Notes: generated from the sequence alone by a model not told the origin. 64,000 bases of DNA from Cellvibrio sp. PSBB006 (GCF_002162135.1 NZ_CP021382.1:4338001-4402000), one strand, 5' to 3'; numbered from the stretch's first letter, positions 26,316-36,533 are shown. Made by a program: numbers and translations.

Positions 26316-28283
26316 ATGATGTCAGGACGTTTACTCAGTGTGATGTTGATTGTCTTACTTACCGCCTGCGGTGGCGGAGGTGGAGGTGGAAATTCTGGCG
26401 GTGGTGGTGGCCAATCCGGGAAGTATTCCATATCCCTTAGCAAATCCTCCGTGGAACTTTCGGCCGCCTATGAGCAATGGGAATATGCCACCCAGGATAT
26501 TGATGTCACTTATAAAGGAGATGGCGTGATTGTCGGTACTTTACCGGGGGCGATTCTGCCACCCTGGTTAAGCATTTCCGATGGGGTTCCTACCGGGTCA
26601 GGAAAAGCAAGGTTTTCATTGAGCGCCAATGCTTACGGATTGGCGCTTGGCACTCACAGGACTACGCTCCGCTTTCTCACAGGCTCTGAAGATGGTGAGA
26701 ATATTGTTTACAAAGATCTCTCTGTTGCACTGACCGTTCAGGATAAAATTTCGGTTGATCGTGAAGAAATTTATCTTAATCAATTAATCCCGGCGGAAAA
26801 TTTTGCAGACACGTCGATTGAGGTCAGCAGTATAGGTCAACAACTGGGATGGAGTATTGAATCCAATGTTGACTGGTTGAGTTTTTCTCCTGCATCAGGA
26901 ACGGGTAGCAGCATAGTCAATGTTGCCGTGGATTCGAACGCTTTACCTGCTGGAACCTATACCGCAGAAATCACGGTTGTTGCAGATAACCAAACAGAAG
27001 CCAGTGTTTCTGTAACCTTGAATATTGAAGCTCGGCATGTTTATGCACAGCGTCAAGCTGTTGCCCTTGCTGCCACCGCGAATACAAGCCGCCTGACCGG
27101 TAGCATAACGATGGTTGATCCTGCCAGGTTTTCTGCTCCCGATTGGCAGGTAGAGCCTTCCGACGATTGGTTATCTATCGATAGCATTGACGGGAATATT
27201 ATTAGTATTTCTGCGGACCCGAGTGAACTTGAGGATGGAATTCATTTTGCCGAGGTCAATATTTCTTCAACAATTGAAGGAATCGTATCGACTGAAAAAA
27301 TCAATGTGGGTTTATTCAAAAGCAGCGACGCATCGGCTGAAGGTAAACTTTTACAGATTAATGACAGGAATGATTATTACGGCGCTGGGGTTGTGACTGC
27401 TGTTGATCCGCTGCGCCCGTACCTTTATATCCTTGACGAAACAGGCACCATCCGTCGTGTCAATGTGCATACAGGCGCGGTTGATTCTCCTTTTCCTGTT
27501 GTGGAAGGCTATTCCTTTTCCGGCATGACAGTGAGCTCCAACGGCGAAACCCTTTATGCGCACACGACTGAAGGGCAAATATACATGCTTGACCTGTTTG
27601 AAAACACCTGGACTTATTTCTCTTATCCGGCGAACTTTGGTAATCCTTCGCGCATTACTGAGATCCACCCTAATGGCAAGCCGCTGCTTGTTATCCAGGA
27701 TGGGTATTCAATTGTTGATCCAGAAACGGCTCAGGTATTGGCAGAAAAAAATGATTTTCAACCGCTGTTTTATTACGGTGCTTTAGAGGCTAGCGGTGAT
27801 CAGCTTACCCTCTTTGGCGCAGATTTGGGCTTGTCCGGCTCAGCATTACATCGATGGTCGCTCAGTTACAGCCACAATAAAAATGAACTGGTAGTCTGGC
27901 GTACACACAGTTCGGAATATGGCATATCTTACGGAAATGATTTCGCCGTGAATGCAGCGGGGGATCTCATTTATGCCACCGGATCGTCGTATGATCTCTT
28001 TGAGTTTGATACTTTGTTTGGTATCACGCGATTATCTGATGGGCCAGGTACTACTGATCGCAGTAACGTCGAGATTGCTGATAACAATATTCTTTACGGT
28101 GGAACCAACGCTTATGATCTGGAGGGAGAGTTATTGCAAAGTTACTCCATAGACTCCATGTCGTTGCTCATGAGTGGTAGAGGTTTAAAGATCTCTGGCG
28201 ATGGAACACGAGTATTGATGATTGCGACTGGTTATCAATATGGCGACGAAACCAGCTTGTGGTCATTTCCAGCAGTTGAGTAA
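26316..28283 (+). CDS. Large lipoprotein with BACON-like repeats and a beta-propeller-like C-terminus
   Basis: 655 residues. Lipobox LTAC (about Cys19), followed by a poly-glycine linker. Residues about 40-340 contain three Ig-like repeats, two with the BACON-type pattern (WSIESNVDWLSFSPASGTGSS, WQVEPSDDWLSIDS). From about 345 there are short beta-repeats (YLYILDETGTIRRVN, MTVSSNGETLYAHTT, QIYMLDL) suggesting a propeller. Such proteins bind surface glycans or proteins outside the cell. No catalytic residues recognised. A strong terminator follows. Confidence 0.7.
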   Translation: MMSGRLLSVMLIVLLTACGGGGGGGNSGGGGGQSGKYSISLSKSSVELSAAYEQWEYATQDIDVTYKGDGVIVGTLPGAILPPWLSISDGVPTGSGKARFSLSANAYGLALGTHRTTLRFLTGSEDGENIVYKDLSVALTVQDKISVDREEIYLNQLIPAENFADTSIEVSSIGQQLGWSIESNVDWLSFSPASGTGSSIVNVAVDSNALPAGTYTAEITVVADNQTEASVSVTLNIEARHVYAQRQAVALAATANTSRLTGSITMVDPARFSAPDWQVEPSDDWLSIDSIDGNIISISADPSELEDGIHFAEVNISSTIEGIVSTEKINVGLFKSSDASAEGKLLQINDRNDYYGAGVVTAVDPLRPYLYILDETGTIRRVNVHTGAVDSPFPVVEGYSFSGMTVSSNGETLYAHTTEGQIYMLDLFENTWTYFSYPANFGNPSRITEIHPNGKPLLVIQDGYSIVDPETAQVLAEKNDFQPLFYYGALEASGDQLTLFGADLGLSGSALHRWSLSYSHNKNELVVWRTHSSEYGISYGNDFAVNAAGDLIYATGSSYDLFEFDTLFGITRLSDGPGTTDRSNVEIADNNILYGGTNAYDLEGELLQSYSIDSMSLLMSGRGLKISGDGTRVLMIATGYQYGDETSLWSFPAVE

Positions 28284-28310
28284 TTCATCGCCGATGGTTG
28301 TCACGATATT

Positions 28311-28342
28311 AATCAGCGGGCATCATGCCCGCTGATTTTTTT
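28311..28342 (+). terminator. Strong Rho-independent terminator
   Basis: Perfect 12-bp stem AATCAGCGGGCA/TGCCCGCTGATT with a 3-nt loop, followed by TTTTT. It ends the lipoprotein unit and separates it from the convergent methyltransferase gene. Confidence 0.9.
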
Positions 28343-28344
28343 CG

Positions 28345-29286
28345 TTACCCCACCACCGCCTCACACATCGCCTTCACATGCCGATGATCTGTTCCGCAGC
28401 AGCCGCCAATAATCGATAGCTTGCGCAGCTGTCTGGTCATGGCTTTATAACTCTGTCCCAATTCCTGCGGGTTGCCATCATCCAGCTCTGTGCATGCGTC
28501 GAGCTCCGCGTGACTTTTGCGCGAGGCATTGGCGCGCAGGCCGCGGATGCGATCAAGCCAGGGGCCTTCGTCGTTGAGAATATTTTCGAAGTGCGTGGGA
28601 TGAGCGCAATTGATTTGATAATAAACAGGATAGCCGCCTGTCTCTCGATCTACAGTGTCGATGGCTTCGCGCAACGGCTGCCCTGATGGCAAGGCGCCAT
28701 CGGTTTCAACCGTAAACGAAATTGCAACAGGCATACCGTGAATCTTGGCGGCCAGTGTAATGCCGATGGCTTCTTCAACGTAGTTCAAGGTATAGGCCGT
28801 AACAATATCCGCATCGCTTTTGGCAAAGGTACGCATTTGTGCGTTGTGATAATTAGCCGCTTCGCTGATCGTCATGCGCTTGTCCGCGACATAACCATCG
28901 CCGCGTGGGCCGATTACACCACCAATGACAATCGGTTGAATATCGGCTTGCCATTCATCGCGCAATGTTTTCAGCAGGTGAATTGCCTGACGGTTAATTT
29001 CTTCAAGCTCAGTGTTGTTGTAACCCAGGTGCGCGCCCCAATCCGCGTTAGCTCGCCAGGTAGCGGTTTCAATAATCAAGCCGGTATTATGTTGACGCGC
29101 AATGTCGGCATAGCGTGCGTAGTAATTTTTCAGCGAGGTTATTCCGCTCTCGTTATTCAATAATGTAAACGAGGCAAAGGCGGGCAATTCGATACCTTCG
29201 TGAAAAATAAATGTGGTTTCCATTCCGCCGTCGCATACCAATAAGGTGTTATTGAACTGCGGTAAGTTGTGTCGGTAACGTGCCAT
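28345..29286 (-). CDS. Homocysteine S-methyltransferase family protein
   Basis: 313 residues of the zinc-dependent methyltransferase family that makes methionine from homocysteine with S-methylmethionine or a similar donor. Visible motifs: LLVCDGGMET near the start, IIETATWRAN, INCAHP (first zinc cysteine) and IIGGCCGTDHRHV (the cysteine pair). The ATG at 29286 after AAGGAAAA is preferred over one 24 bp upstream. It follows the sterol-desaturase-like gene by 27 bp on the same strand. Which methyl donor it uses is unknown. Confidence 0.85.
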   Translation of the reverse strand: MARYRHNLPQFNNTLLVCDGGMETTFIFHEGIELPAFASFTLLNNESGITSLKNYYARYADIARQHNTGLIIETATWRANADWGAHLGYNNTELEEINRQAIHLLKTLRDEWQADIQPIVIGGVIGPRGDGYVADKRMTISEAANYHNAQMRTFAKSDADIVTAYTLNYVEEAIGITLAAKIHGMPVAISFTVETDGALPSGQPLREAIDTVDRETGGYPVYYQINCAHPTHFENILNDEGPWLDRIRGLRANASRKSHAELDACTELDDGNPQELGQSYKAMTRQLRKLSIIGGCCGTDHRHVKAMCEAVVG

Positions 29287-29313
29287 GATTTTTTCCTTAA
29301 TGGGCTGCACAGA

Positions 29314-30096
29314 TTATTCAGTGATTAATTGGTTGGCCGTGGGTTCTTTGGGCTTGGTGACATCCCGCCCAAGTAACAGGTCGCCGAGCCTCAGTGATGC
29401 GCCGTCATAAAAGCCGTTTTCGGCAATAAATTCCTTCGGGTTCACAAAGGTGTTGAACAGCAAATCAAACATCGGCAGGTCGGAATAATTGTGCGAGTGA
29501 ATGCCGCGCCCGTGGTGATACGAATGGCTTTCCGGGCGTTGCACAATGTAACCAAGCCAACGCGGTGTGCGCAGGTTGCTGTGTTGGAAAACCGAGAGAA
29601 ACATCGTGATATAAAGCACCATAACAGTCGCTTCCGGTGTAATACCGATAATCACGGTCAGGCACAAACTGTTCAGAACAGTCCAGCCCAACATGTCCAA
29701 CGGGCTGAACCAGAGCGCACCGTAAGTATCGAGTCGCTCGGCGCTGTGGTGCATCTGATGAAAATATTTCCATAAAAAATTATGCTGGTGCATGGCCCGG
29801 TGCCAGGCGTAAACGCCCGCTTCATAAACCAGCAGTCCCACCAATGCGCCCGCCCATGTGCCCAGCCAGGTCAAGTCGAACACTTGCCATTGGACAATGG
29901 TTTCGCCCCACACCAGGGGCAAATAAGAAGAGATAAAAAAGAACACCATAAACGCGCTCAAACCGCGCACACGCCACCAGGGACTGTGTGGTAATCGGCG
30001 TGCTGGAAAAAGCGCTTCCACCACGATTAAAAGGGCGTAAAGTATGAAAACCGTGATCGATATCGGATCACGTAAAAGGTCGAGGGGAGTAGGCAT
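29314..30096 (-). CDS. Sterol desaturase / fatty acid hydroxylase family membrane protein
   Basis: 260 residues, integral membrane di-iron enzyme. The histidine clusters that bind iron are present: HRAMH and HQMHH (about residues 118-145) and HSYHH with HSHNY (about 205-220). Four or so hydrophobic segments surround them. Members hydroxylate or desaturate lipids; the substrate here is unknown. First gene of a two-gene leftward unit with the methyltransferase, divergent from the GlxA-type regulator. Confidence 0.85.
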   Translation of the reverse strand: MPTPLDLLRDPISITVFILYALLIVVEALFPARRLPHSPWWRVRGLSAFMVFFFISSYLPLVWGETIVQWQVFDLTWLGTWAGALVGLLVYEAGVYAWHRAMHQHNFLWKYFHQMHHSAERLDTYGALWFSPLDMLGWTVLNSLCLTVIIGITPEATVMVLYITMFLSVFQHSNLRTPRWLGYIVQRPESHSYHHGRGIHSHNYSDLPMFDLLFNTFVNPKEFIAENGFYDGASLRLGDLLLGRDVTKPKEPTANQLITE

Positions 30097-30262
30097 TTTT
30101 ATGCTCCATCTTGATCAGGTTATCCCTGGCTCCGAAGAGCCAAAGCCGACAATAACGCTACCGCATACATATCAGTTGGTCGGCGCTATTGATGTTAGTA
30201 ATCTACTGCCAAACCCGTAACGACAATAAAGCCGTTTACGCAACAAACCGGACATTTCTGCC

Positions 30263-31306
30263 ATGAACGAACCCGTCAGACAGATTCGCATTGCTATCCT
30301 CGCCTTTCCTGATGCGACGGTATCAACGATTTACGGCATGTATGATTTGTTTATGAGTGTGGGCCGCGATTGGGGTTTTCTGACATCGGGAGCGCCGGGG
30401 GAATCGTTGATCCAGCCAGTCATCGTCGGCGCGCGCGATGGGAGTTTTATCACCGCTAACGGCATTGCGCTCGATCCGCAATGCCATGCCGACGATTTCC
30501 CGCAACCGGATGTTGTGTGCGTGCCCGATGCCTTTGTGCCGCCCGGCGCGGAGTTGGCCGGCCGGTTTGAACCGGAACTGCATTATCTGCGCACCCTGTA
30601 TAACCAGGGCAGCATTATTGCGACGGCCTGTTCGGGCGCTTTATTGTTGGCAGAGGCGGGACTGTTGGACGGTTACGAAGCCACAACCCATTGGGGTTAT
30701 TGCGATTATGTACGCGAACGCTATCCCGCCATTCATTTATATCCGGAGCGCGCGTTGGTGGCGTCCGGGCGGGAACAACGTTTGATCATGGCGGGTGGTG
30801 GTACCAGTTGGCTTGATCTTGCGTTATTGCTGACAGCGCGATTATGTGGGGTTGAAGAAGCCATGCGGGTAGCGCGTATTCATTTGATTGACTGGCACAG
30901 CGTGGGGCAACAACCCTTCGCCAATCTTGCGCGTTCATGCCAGGCGGGTGACGCCGTCATTGCCGATTGCCAGGTGTGGATCGCGCAAAATTATCAACAG
31001 CCGGGGCCTGTCGCTCGCATGGCACAACGCAGCGGTTTGGCGGAGCGTTCTTTTAAGCGACGTTTCCAGCAGGCTACCGGCATGGCACCTTTGGAGTATG
31101 TTCACACCTTGCGTTTGGAAGAGGCAAAGCAAATGTTGGAAGCCAGCGATTTGCCTGTTGAAGCGGTGGCCAATGAAGTGGGTTATGAAGATGCGGGTTT
31201 TTTCAGCCGTTTATTTCGTCGGCAAGTCGGCATCACACCCTCGGCCTACCGCAAACGTTTTGGTGGTATGCGACAAGCGCTGGCAGAAGGTCGAGGTGTG
31301 AGATAA
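30263..31306 (+). CDS. GlxA-type AraC family transcriptional regulator
   Basis: 347 residues. The N-terminal DJ-1/PfpI-like domain (about 10-200) has the nucleophile-elbow sequence TACSGALLLAEAGLLDG and ATTHWGY. The C-terminal AraC domain (about 235-335) has two helix-turn-helix motifs (ARMAQRSGLAERSFKRRFQ; VEAVANEVGYEDAGFFSRLF). Such proteins often respond to amino-acid or quaternary-amine metabolites. It is divergent from the lipid hydroxylase and methyltransferase pair and may control it. Confidence 0.9.
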   Translation: MNEPVRQIRIAILAFPDATVSTIYGMYDLFMSVGRDWGFLTSGAPGESLIQPVIVGARDGSFITANGIALDPQCHADDFPQPDVVCVPDAFVPPGAELAGRFEPELHYLRTLYNQGSIIATACSGALLLAEAGLLDGYEATTHWGYCDYVRERYPAIHLYPERALVASGREQRLIMAGGGTSWLDLALLLTARLCGVEEAMRVARIHLIDWHSVGQQPFANLARSCQAGDAVIADCQVWIAQNYQQPGPVARMAQRSGLAERSFKRRFQQATGMAPLEYVHTLRLEEAKQMLEASDLPVEAVANEVGYEDAGFFSRLFRRQVGITPSAYRKRFGGMRQALAEGRGVR

Positions 31307-31415
31307 GTCGCTGGCTAAAGCGGAAAACTGACGCATACTTACATAACAGATGGTGACCCATCGTGCGGATATAACAAAATTTACAGCTTCTCACTGAAGA
31401 ATGTCAGGAGCAGTT

Positions 31416-31943
31416 ATGCTCGAACAAAAATCGCTGTTATTACTGATTAAAAGCTATAAAGATCGTCACATTGATGATCGTGCCTTCTATCAATCGCTTA
31501 CTGAAATATTGACTGACGAAATCGGTTGTAGTCGTGCCAGTTTATGGTTGTTTTCCGATTTGTTATTGAATGAGATTGAAGCGGTTGATCTCTATGATCG
31601 TGATAAAAACACCCACACGGCGGGTGTCCGGTTATACGAAGAAACTTTCCAGCCGTACTTTGCCGCTATGCGGCAAGCGGGTTGTATAGATGCACCCAAC
31701 GCGCGGGAGCATCCTGCTACGCAGTGTTTCAATGAGCGTTACTTTCTGCCTAACGACATTTATTCATTGCTCGATATCGGCATCGTCTTTAACGGCCAAT
31801 TGGTGGGTGTGTTTTGCTGTGAGCAAGTGGGTGAGGTTATGGTCTGGGATGCAGAGCAAAAAGCCTACCTTGAACAGGCCGGTAAGCTCATTGCCTTTGC
31901 ATTAAAACCGCTATTGGTGCATAAATTTTCAGAGTTATTTTAA
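31416..31943 (+). CDS. GAF-domain protein
   Basis: 175 residues, almost entirely one GAF sensor domain (IGCSRASLWLFSD; DIGIVFNGQLVGVFCCEQVG). No output domain, so it is a stand-alone ligand sensor. The start at 31416 has CAGGAG at good spacing and is preferred to the ATG at 31401, which lies within that site. It converges on urtE with only 8 bp between. Confidence 0.75.
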   Translation: MLEQKSLLLLIKSYKDRHIDDRAFYQSLTEILTDEIGCSRASLWLFSDLLLNEIEAVDLYDRDKNTHTAGVRLYEETFQPYFAAMRQAGCIDAPNAREHPATQCFNERYFLPNDIYSLLDIGIVFNGQLVGVFCCEQVGEVMVWDAEQKAYLEQAGKLIAFALKPLLVHKFSELF

Positions 31944-31951
31944 ATACACCG

Positions 31952-32659
31952 CTACACACTTAAATACTGCTGCACCAATCCTTCATTTAAGTCGGCGATT
32001 GGTCCGGTTGCCACCACGCTGCCTTTTTCCATAATAAAAAAATCATCGGCGACGCGGCGCGCGAAGGGCAATTTCTGTTCAACCAATAGCACTGTCAAAT
32101 TCAACTCACGATTCAGGCGGCGGATAACATCACCGATATCGCGCACGATATTCGGTTGAATGCCTTCGGTGGGTTCGTCGAGGATCAATAATTTTGGATC
32201 AAGAACCAATGCGCGCCCAATCGCCAACTGCTGTTGCTGGCCGCCGGACAGATCGCCGCCGCGCCGGTATTTCATTTCCTTGAGTACGGGAAATAATTCG
32301 TAAATGTGTGTGGGAATAAAGCGCGCTTTATCTTTGCGGGCGCCGAGGGAAATCTTCAGGTTTTCTTCCACGGTTAAGAGCGGAAAAATTTCCCGCCCTT
32401 GAGGCACATAGCCGATACCGGCACGGGCGCGCGCTTCGGTGGAGAGTTTGCTGATGTCCTGGTCGTTGAATTGCAGTTGGCCATCGCGCACGGGTAATAA
32501 ACCGGTGATGCATTTCAATAGAGTGGTTTTACCTACGCCGTTGCGTCCGATCAGGCAGCCGCAGGTGCCTTGCTTCAGGTTGAGCGACAAATCCCACAGG
32601 ATGTGGCTTTGGCCGTAGTATTGATTAATGTGTTGGATGTGCAGCACGGCGTTCTCCAC
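31952..32659 (-). CDS. urtE: Urea ABC transporter ATP-binding protein UrtE
   Basis: 235-residue ATPase of the branched-chain (LivF) type. Walker A GRNGVGKTT, signature LSGGQQQQLAIGRAL, Walker B LLILDEPTEGI. Together with UrtD it drives urea import through UrtB and UrtC. Last gene of the urtABCDE run. A 63-bp gap with a palindromic repeat separates it from urtD. Confidence 0.92.
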   Translation of the reverse strand: MENAVLHIQHINQYYGQSHILWDLSLNLKQGTCGCLIGRNGVGKTTLLKCITGLLPVRDGQLQFNDQDISKLSTEARARAGIGYVPQGREIFPLLTVEENLKISLGARKDKARFIPTHIYELFPVLKEMKYRRGGDLSGGQQQQLAIGRALVLDPKLLILDEPTEGIQPNIVRDIGDVIRRLNRELNLTVLLVEQKLPFARRVADDFFIMEKGSVVATGPIADLNEGLVQQYLSV

Positions 32660-32683
32660 TTGCTTGATATTTTTTTCAAATAC

Positions 32684-32722
32684 TTGTCGGATTACGAGGC
32701 TGCGCCTCTAATTCGACCTACC
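32684..32722. repeat. REP-like palindrome, copy 1
   Basis: TTGTCGGATTACG and TAATTCGACCTACC flank a GC-rich inner stem (AGGC/GCCT). The outer arms match the two copies at 38799-38828 and 38851-38882. It lies in the urtD-urtE gap and could stabilise or attenuate the transcript. Confidence 0.7.
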
Positions 32723-33535
32723 TTACTCCCCTAAATACACTTCAATCACTTTGGGGTCATTTTGCACCTGGTCCATGGTGCCCTCAGTCAACACCGAACC
32801 CTGGTGCAACACGGTTACCTTGCGCGCAATGGAACGCACAAATTTCATATCGTGTTCCACCACAATCACCGAATGGTCACCGGCGAGCGACACTAGCAAT
32901 TCGGCGGTTTTTTCCGTTTCCTCCCCGGTCATACCGGCCACAGGTTCATCTACCAATAACACGCGCGGGTTTTGCATCAACAACATACCGATTTCGAGCC
33001 ACTGTTTTTGACCGTGGGATAAGGCACCGGCATTGTGATGGCGAAGATCCGCCAGACCAATTTGTACCAACACTTCATCAATGCGATAGCGCTGATTGCT
33101 GTTAAGCGATTGGGTTAATGTCCACCACACACGTTTATCTGCAGCGGTGGCGAGTTCGAGATTTTCATAAACCGTCAGCGCTTCAAAGATGGTTGGTTTT
33201 TGAAATTTTCGCCCAATACCGCCGCGCGCAATCTGGTGTTCGGATAGTTCGAGTAAATTGATTTGCTGGCCAAAATAAACGCTGCCGCTGTCCGGCTTGG
33301 TTTTACCGGTAATCACATCCATCATCGTGGTTTTGCCGGCGCCGTTCGGGCCGATGATGCAACGCAGCTCGCCTTCATCAACATACAGATTGAGATTGTT
33401 CAGCGCGCGAAAGCCATCGAAGCTGACGGTAATACCTTCCACATATAAAATCGGACCGTGGGTAGTATCCAGCGGTGCGCCGAAGTTGGGGTCGCTTTGT
33501 CCGAGGGTGCGGCGCGCCTGGTTAAAAATATTCAT
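32723..33535 (-). CDS. urtD: Urea ABC transporter ATP-binding protein UrtD
   Basis: 270-residue LivG-type ATPase. Walker A GPNGAGKTT, the ISR-type IARGGIGRKFQKPTIFEALTV segment, signature LSHGQKQWLEIGMLL and Walker B VLLVDEPVAGM are visible. The HGQ form of the signature is typical for UrtD. Start overlaps the urtC stop by one base (TGATG). Confidence 0.93.
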   Translation of the reverse strand: MNIFNQARRTLGQSDPNFGAPLDTTHGPILYVEGITVSFDGFRALNNLNLYVDEGELRCIIGPNGAGKTTMMDVITGKTKPDSGSVYFGQQINLLELSEHQIARGGIGRKFQKPTIFEALTVYENLELATAADKRVWWTLTQSLNSNQRYRIDEVLVQIGLADLRHHNAGALSHGQKQWLEIGMLLMQNPRVLLVDEPVAGMTGEETEKTAELLVSLAGDHSVIVVEHDMKFVRSIARKVTVLHQGSVLTEGTMDQVQNDPKVIEVYLGE

Positions 33536-34695
33536 CAGTGCGTCTCCTCCGCCGGTTTGAGTGTCGGTGGGTTGGGTGTGTCTTCAGGTGTGTCATTAGG
33601 CGGTGTCTTGTCGGTGCGTTTAAATCGTGCAACCAAACCGACCAAACCTTTGGGCAACACCAGCGTGACCAACACAAACAAGGAACCCAACACAAATAGC
33701 CAGGCTTCCGGTGACCAGGAGGTAAAAATGGTTTTGCCATAATTGACAGCAAAGGCACCGACAATCGCGCCGAACAAGGTGCCGCGCCCGCCAGTCGCTA
33801 CCCATACCACCAACTCAATAGAATTCAATGGCGAAAACTCACCGGGATTGATGATGCCGACTTGCGGAACATAAAGTGCACCGGCAATACCGGCCAGCAT
33901 CGACGAAAATACAAATAACCAGAGCTTGTAAGATTCCACCTTGTAACCACAAAAACGTGTGCGGCTTTCGGCATCGCGAATCGATACGATAATGCGCCCC
34001 ATGCGCGAGGTCACAATGTAACGGCAGGCAAGGTAAGCGAGGATCAACATCAACGCAGACATCACAAATAAGCTCACCCGTGTACCGCTGGCGGTGATGG
34101 AAAAACCGAGGATATCTTTAAAGTCAGTCAAGCCGTTGTTTCCGCCAAAACCCATCTCGTTGCGAAAAAAGGCGAGCATCAACGCATAAGTGAGTGCTTG
34201 CGTAATAATCGCAAAATATACACCGGTCACGCGGGAGCGAAATGCGAGCCAACCGAATACCAAAGCAAGTAACCCTGGAACGACCAGTACCATCAGCATG
34301 GCGAACCAGAACATATCGAAGCCTTGCCAATACCAGGGCAGCCCATCCCAATTTAAAAACACCATAAAGTCCGGCAGTTCCGGGTTGCCATATTGGCCCC
34401 GGTCACCAATTTGCCGCATCAAATACATGCCCATGGCATAGCCGCCCAAGGCAAAGAACGCACCGTGGCCCAGCGACAGGATACCGGCGTAACCCCAGAT
34501 CAAATCTACTGACAAGGCCAGTAGCGCGTAACAGAGAAATTTACCGAGCAGGGTGACGGTGTAAGTGGATACATGGAATACCGAGTCTTGCGGCACCGCC
34601 AGGTTCAGGATCGGCACAATCGTGGCGGTCAGCGCAATCAGCCCCAACACAATCATGCCGCCGCGATCGCTGAGTAATAAACGTTGAGTCAACAT
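33535..34695 (-). CDS. urtC: Urea ABC transporter permease UrtC
   Basis: 386-residue LivM-type permease with about ten membrane helices (LLGKFLCYALLALSVDLIWGYAGILSLGHGAFFALGGY is the conserved LivM core) and a proline/threonine-rich hydrophilic tail. Forms the membrane channel with UrtB. Starts 58 bp after urtB and overlaps urtD by one base. Confidence 0.93.
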   Translation of the reverse strand: MLTQRLLLSDRGGMIVLGLIALTATIVPILNLAVPQDSVFHVSTYTVTLLGKFLCYALLALSVDLIWGYAGILSLGHGAFFALGGYAMGMYLMRQIGDRGQYGNPELPDFMVFLNWDGLPWYWQGFDMFWFAMLMVLVVPGLLALVFGWLAFRSRVTGVYFAIITQALTYALMLAFFRNEMGFGGNNGLTDFKDILGFSITASGTRVSLFVMSALMLILAYLACRYIVTSRMGRIIVSIRDAESRTRFCGYKVESYKLWLFVFSSMLAGIAGALYVPQVGIINPGEFSPLNSIELVVWVATGGRGTLFGAIVGAFAVNYGKTIFTSWSPEAWLFVLGSLFVLVTLVLPKGLVGLVARFKRTDKTPPNDTPEDTPNPPTLKPAEETH

Positions 34696-34753
34696 AAATC
34701 CGTTCTCAATTTTGATAAGCGTTTTGTCGGTTCGGTATTGTCAACAGAAGCAG

Positions 34754-36400
34754 TTAATCTGCCGCTGCGCGACCTTTTTGCGGGAACAGCCCCTTGGGTT
34801 TTTTCTGAATAAACAGAATGAGTAATACCAGCACCAACACTTTGGCTAACACCGCACCGGCGTAAGGCTCCAAAAATTTATTGATAATGCCGAGCCCCAT
34901 AGCGCCGACCAGCGTGCCCCACAAATTTCCCACGCCGCCGAACACCACCACCATAAAGGAGTCGATGATATAAGCCTGACCCAGGTTGGGACCGACGTTG
35001 GTCAGTTGCGATAAGGCAACGCCAGCGATGCCCGCAATGCCGGAGCCCAGACCGAAGGTCAAGGCATCGACCCAATTGGCGCGTACACCCACCGCGCGTG
35101 CCATAGAGCGATTCTGCGAAACCGCGCGGACTTTTAAACCAAGGGAGGTTTTTTTGAGGATCATCATCAACACAAAAAACACCACGAGGCCGAAGATCAA
35201 AATATAAAACCGGTTATAGGTGATCGATAACACCGGATTGATTTCCATCGAGCCACTCATCCAGTCCGGCAGGCTCACGGCGCGATTCAACGGCGAGAAA
35301 ATGCTACGGGCGGCTTGTTGCAAGATCAAACTGATACCAAAGGTCGCGAGCAGGGTTTCCAGTGGACGGCCATATAAAAAGCGAATGACACCGCGCTCAA
35401 TGGCAATGCCCACCAGGCCAGCTACCACAAACGCAGCCGGAACGGCGATTAATAAACTGTAGGTAATTTGGTTGGGAAAAATTTGTTGCACGACCCAGGT
35501 CGTGTAAGCGCCGATCATCATCAGCTCGCCATGGGCCATATTGATAACGCCCATCACGCCGAAGGTGATAGCCAGGCCAATCGCTGATAACAACAACACC
35601 GAACCCAGGCTTAAACCAAAGAAAACATTCTCGCCGAAACGGTAGACCGCAATGCGATCTTCAATGGCGTTAAGCGCTTGCTGCGCTTTGTTGCGTACGT
35701 CTTTGTTGTCGTCATTAGCGGCGAGCGCGGTGAGTTTGGTACGCACTTCAGGTTCCAGGGAACCACTGAATAGCGCAATGGCATCCAGCCGTGCGGCGGG
35801 ATCTTCGCTTTCAACATTAAACAGCGCAATGGCGATAGTGATAGCATCACGCACCTTGGTATTGGGTTCGGTGGATTGGCGGGTTTTCAATAACTCAATA
35901 CTCTCGTCATCAACACCATCGCTCATCAATTGTTTAACCGCATTGAGTCGCCTATCAGGCTGCGCGTGGTTGATATTTATCGCGGCCAGCAAGGTGCGTA
36001 ATTGACCGCGCATGCGATTGTTGATGGGAATACGTTTTAGTTTTTCAGCTGTGTCAGCGGCGAGTGCCTCGCCTGACAGTGCATCGATAAATTTATCCTT
36101 GCCGGTATCAATGGCGACTGTGGGTGGGTTGTCCCTGTCTGCATATAAATTGCCTTGTTGCAGTGCTTCAATGATGGACGGCACACGCTCATCATTCACC
36201 GTTGCCAGCGCTTTGATGGCTTGGCCACGTTTGGATAAGCTTCCTTTGGACAACGCCTGCACCAGGGTTTCAAATTCAGTCGTCGCGGCGGGTGTCGATT
36301 CGCCGGGTTCAGCGTCAGTCTGCGCCATGGCACTGTGAGCCAGGCTTGTCAGCAGGCATAGACCAAGCAAACTTTTCAACAGCCACTGTAGGTTAGGCAT
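34754..36400 (-). CDS. urtB: Urea ABC transporter permease UrtB
   Basis: 548-residue LivH-type permease. As in other proteobacterial UrtB proteins, a signal-like N-terminus and a helical repeat-like extension of about 250 residues precede the membrane domain, which begins near FFGLSLGSVLLLSAIGLAITFGVMG and includes INMAHGELMMIGAYT. Partners are UrtA, UrtC, UrtD and UrtE. A 9-bp inverted repeat lies between it and urtA. Confidence 0.93.
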   Translation of the reverse strand: MPNLQWLLKSLLGLCLLTSLAHSAMAQTDAEPGESTPAATTEFETLVQALSKGSLSKRGQAIKALATVNDERVPSIIEALQQGNLYADRDNPPTVAIDTGKDKFIDALSGEALAADTAEKLKRIPINNRMRGQLRTLLAAININHAQPDRRLNAVKQLMSDGVDDESIELLKTRQSTEPNTKVRDAITIAIALFNVESEDPAARLDAIALFSGSLEPEVRTKLTALAANDDNKDVRNKAQQALNAIEDRIAVYRFGENVFFGLSLGSVLLLSAIGLAITFGVMGVINMAHGELMMIGAYTTWVVQQIFPNQITYSLLIAVPAAFVVAGLVGIAIERGVIRFLYGRPLETLLATFGISLILQQAARSIFSPLNRAVSLPDWMSGSMEINPVLSITYNRFYILIFGLVVFFVLMMILKKTSLGLKVRAVSQNRSMARAVGVRANWVDALTFGLGSGIAGIAGVALSQLTNVGPNLGQAYIIDSFMVVVFGGVGNLWGTLVGAMGLGIINKFLEPYAGAVLAKVLVLVLLILFIQKKPKGLFPQKGRAAAD

Positions 36401-36533
36401 AACGCGTCTCTCTGTAAAAAATTTTGGCTTTGAATAATTCTGGCTTCAGGCCTTTATTAACGGCCGGATTTTTTATGCGTTTTTTGCAGAGCAAATCCTG
36501 GTGCGATTTACCCTGCAAAAGAATGATCGGGTT

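Noticed and set aside
30108..30160. TPP-riboswitch-like TTGATCAGGTTATCCCTGG upstream of the GlxA-type regulator
   Set aside because: The CTGAGA half of the TPP aptamer is absent and the downstream gene is unrelated to thiamine; treated as chance.
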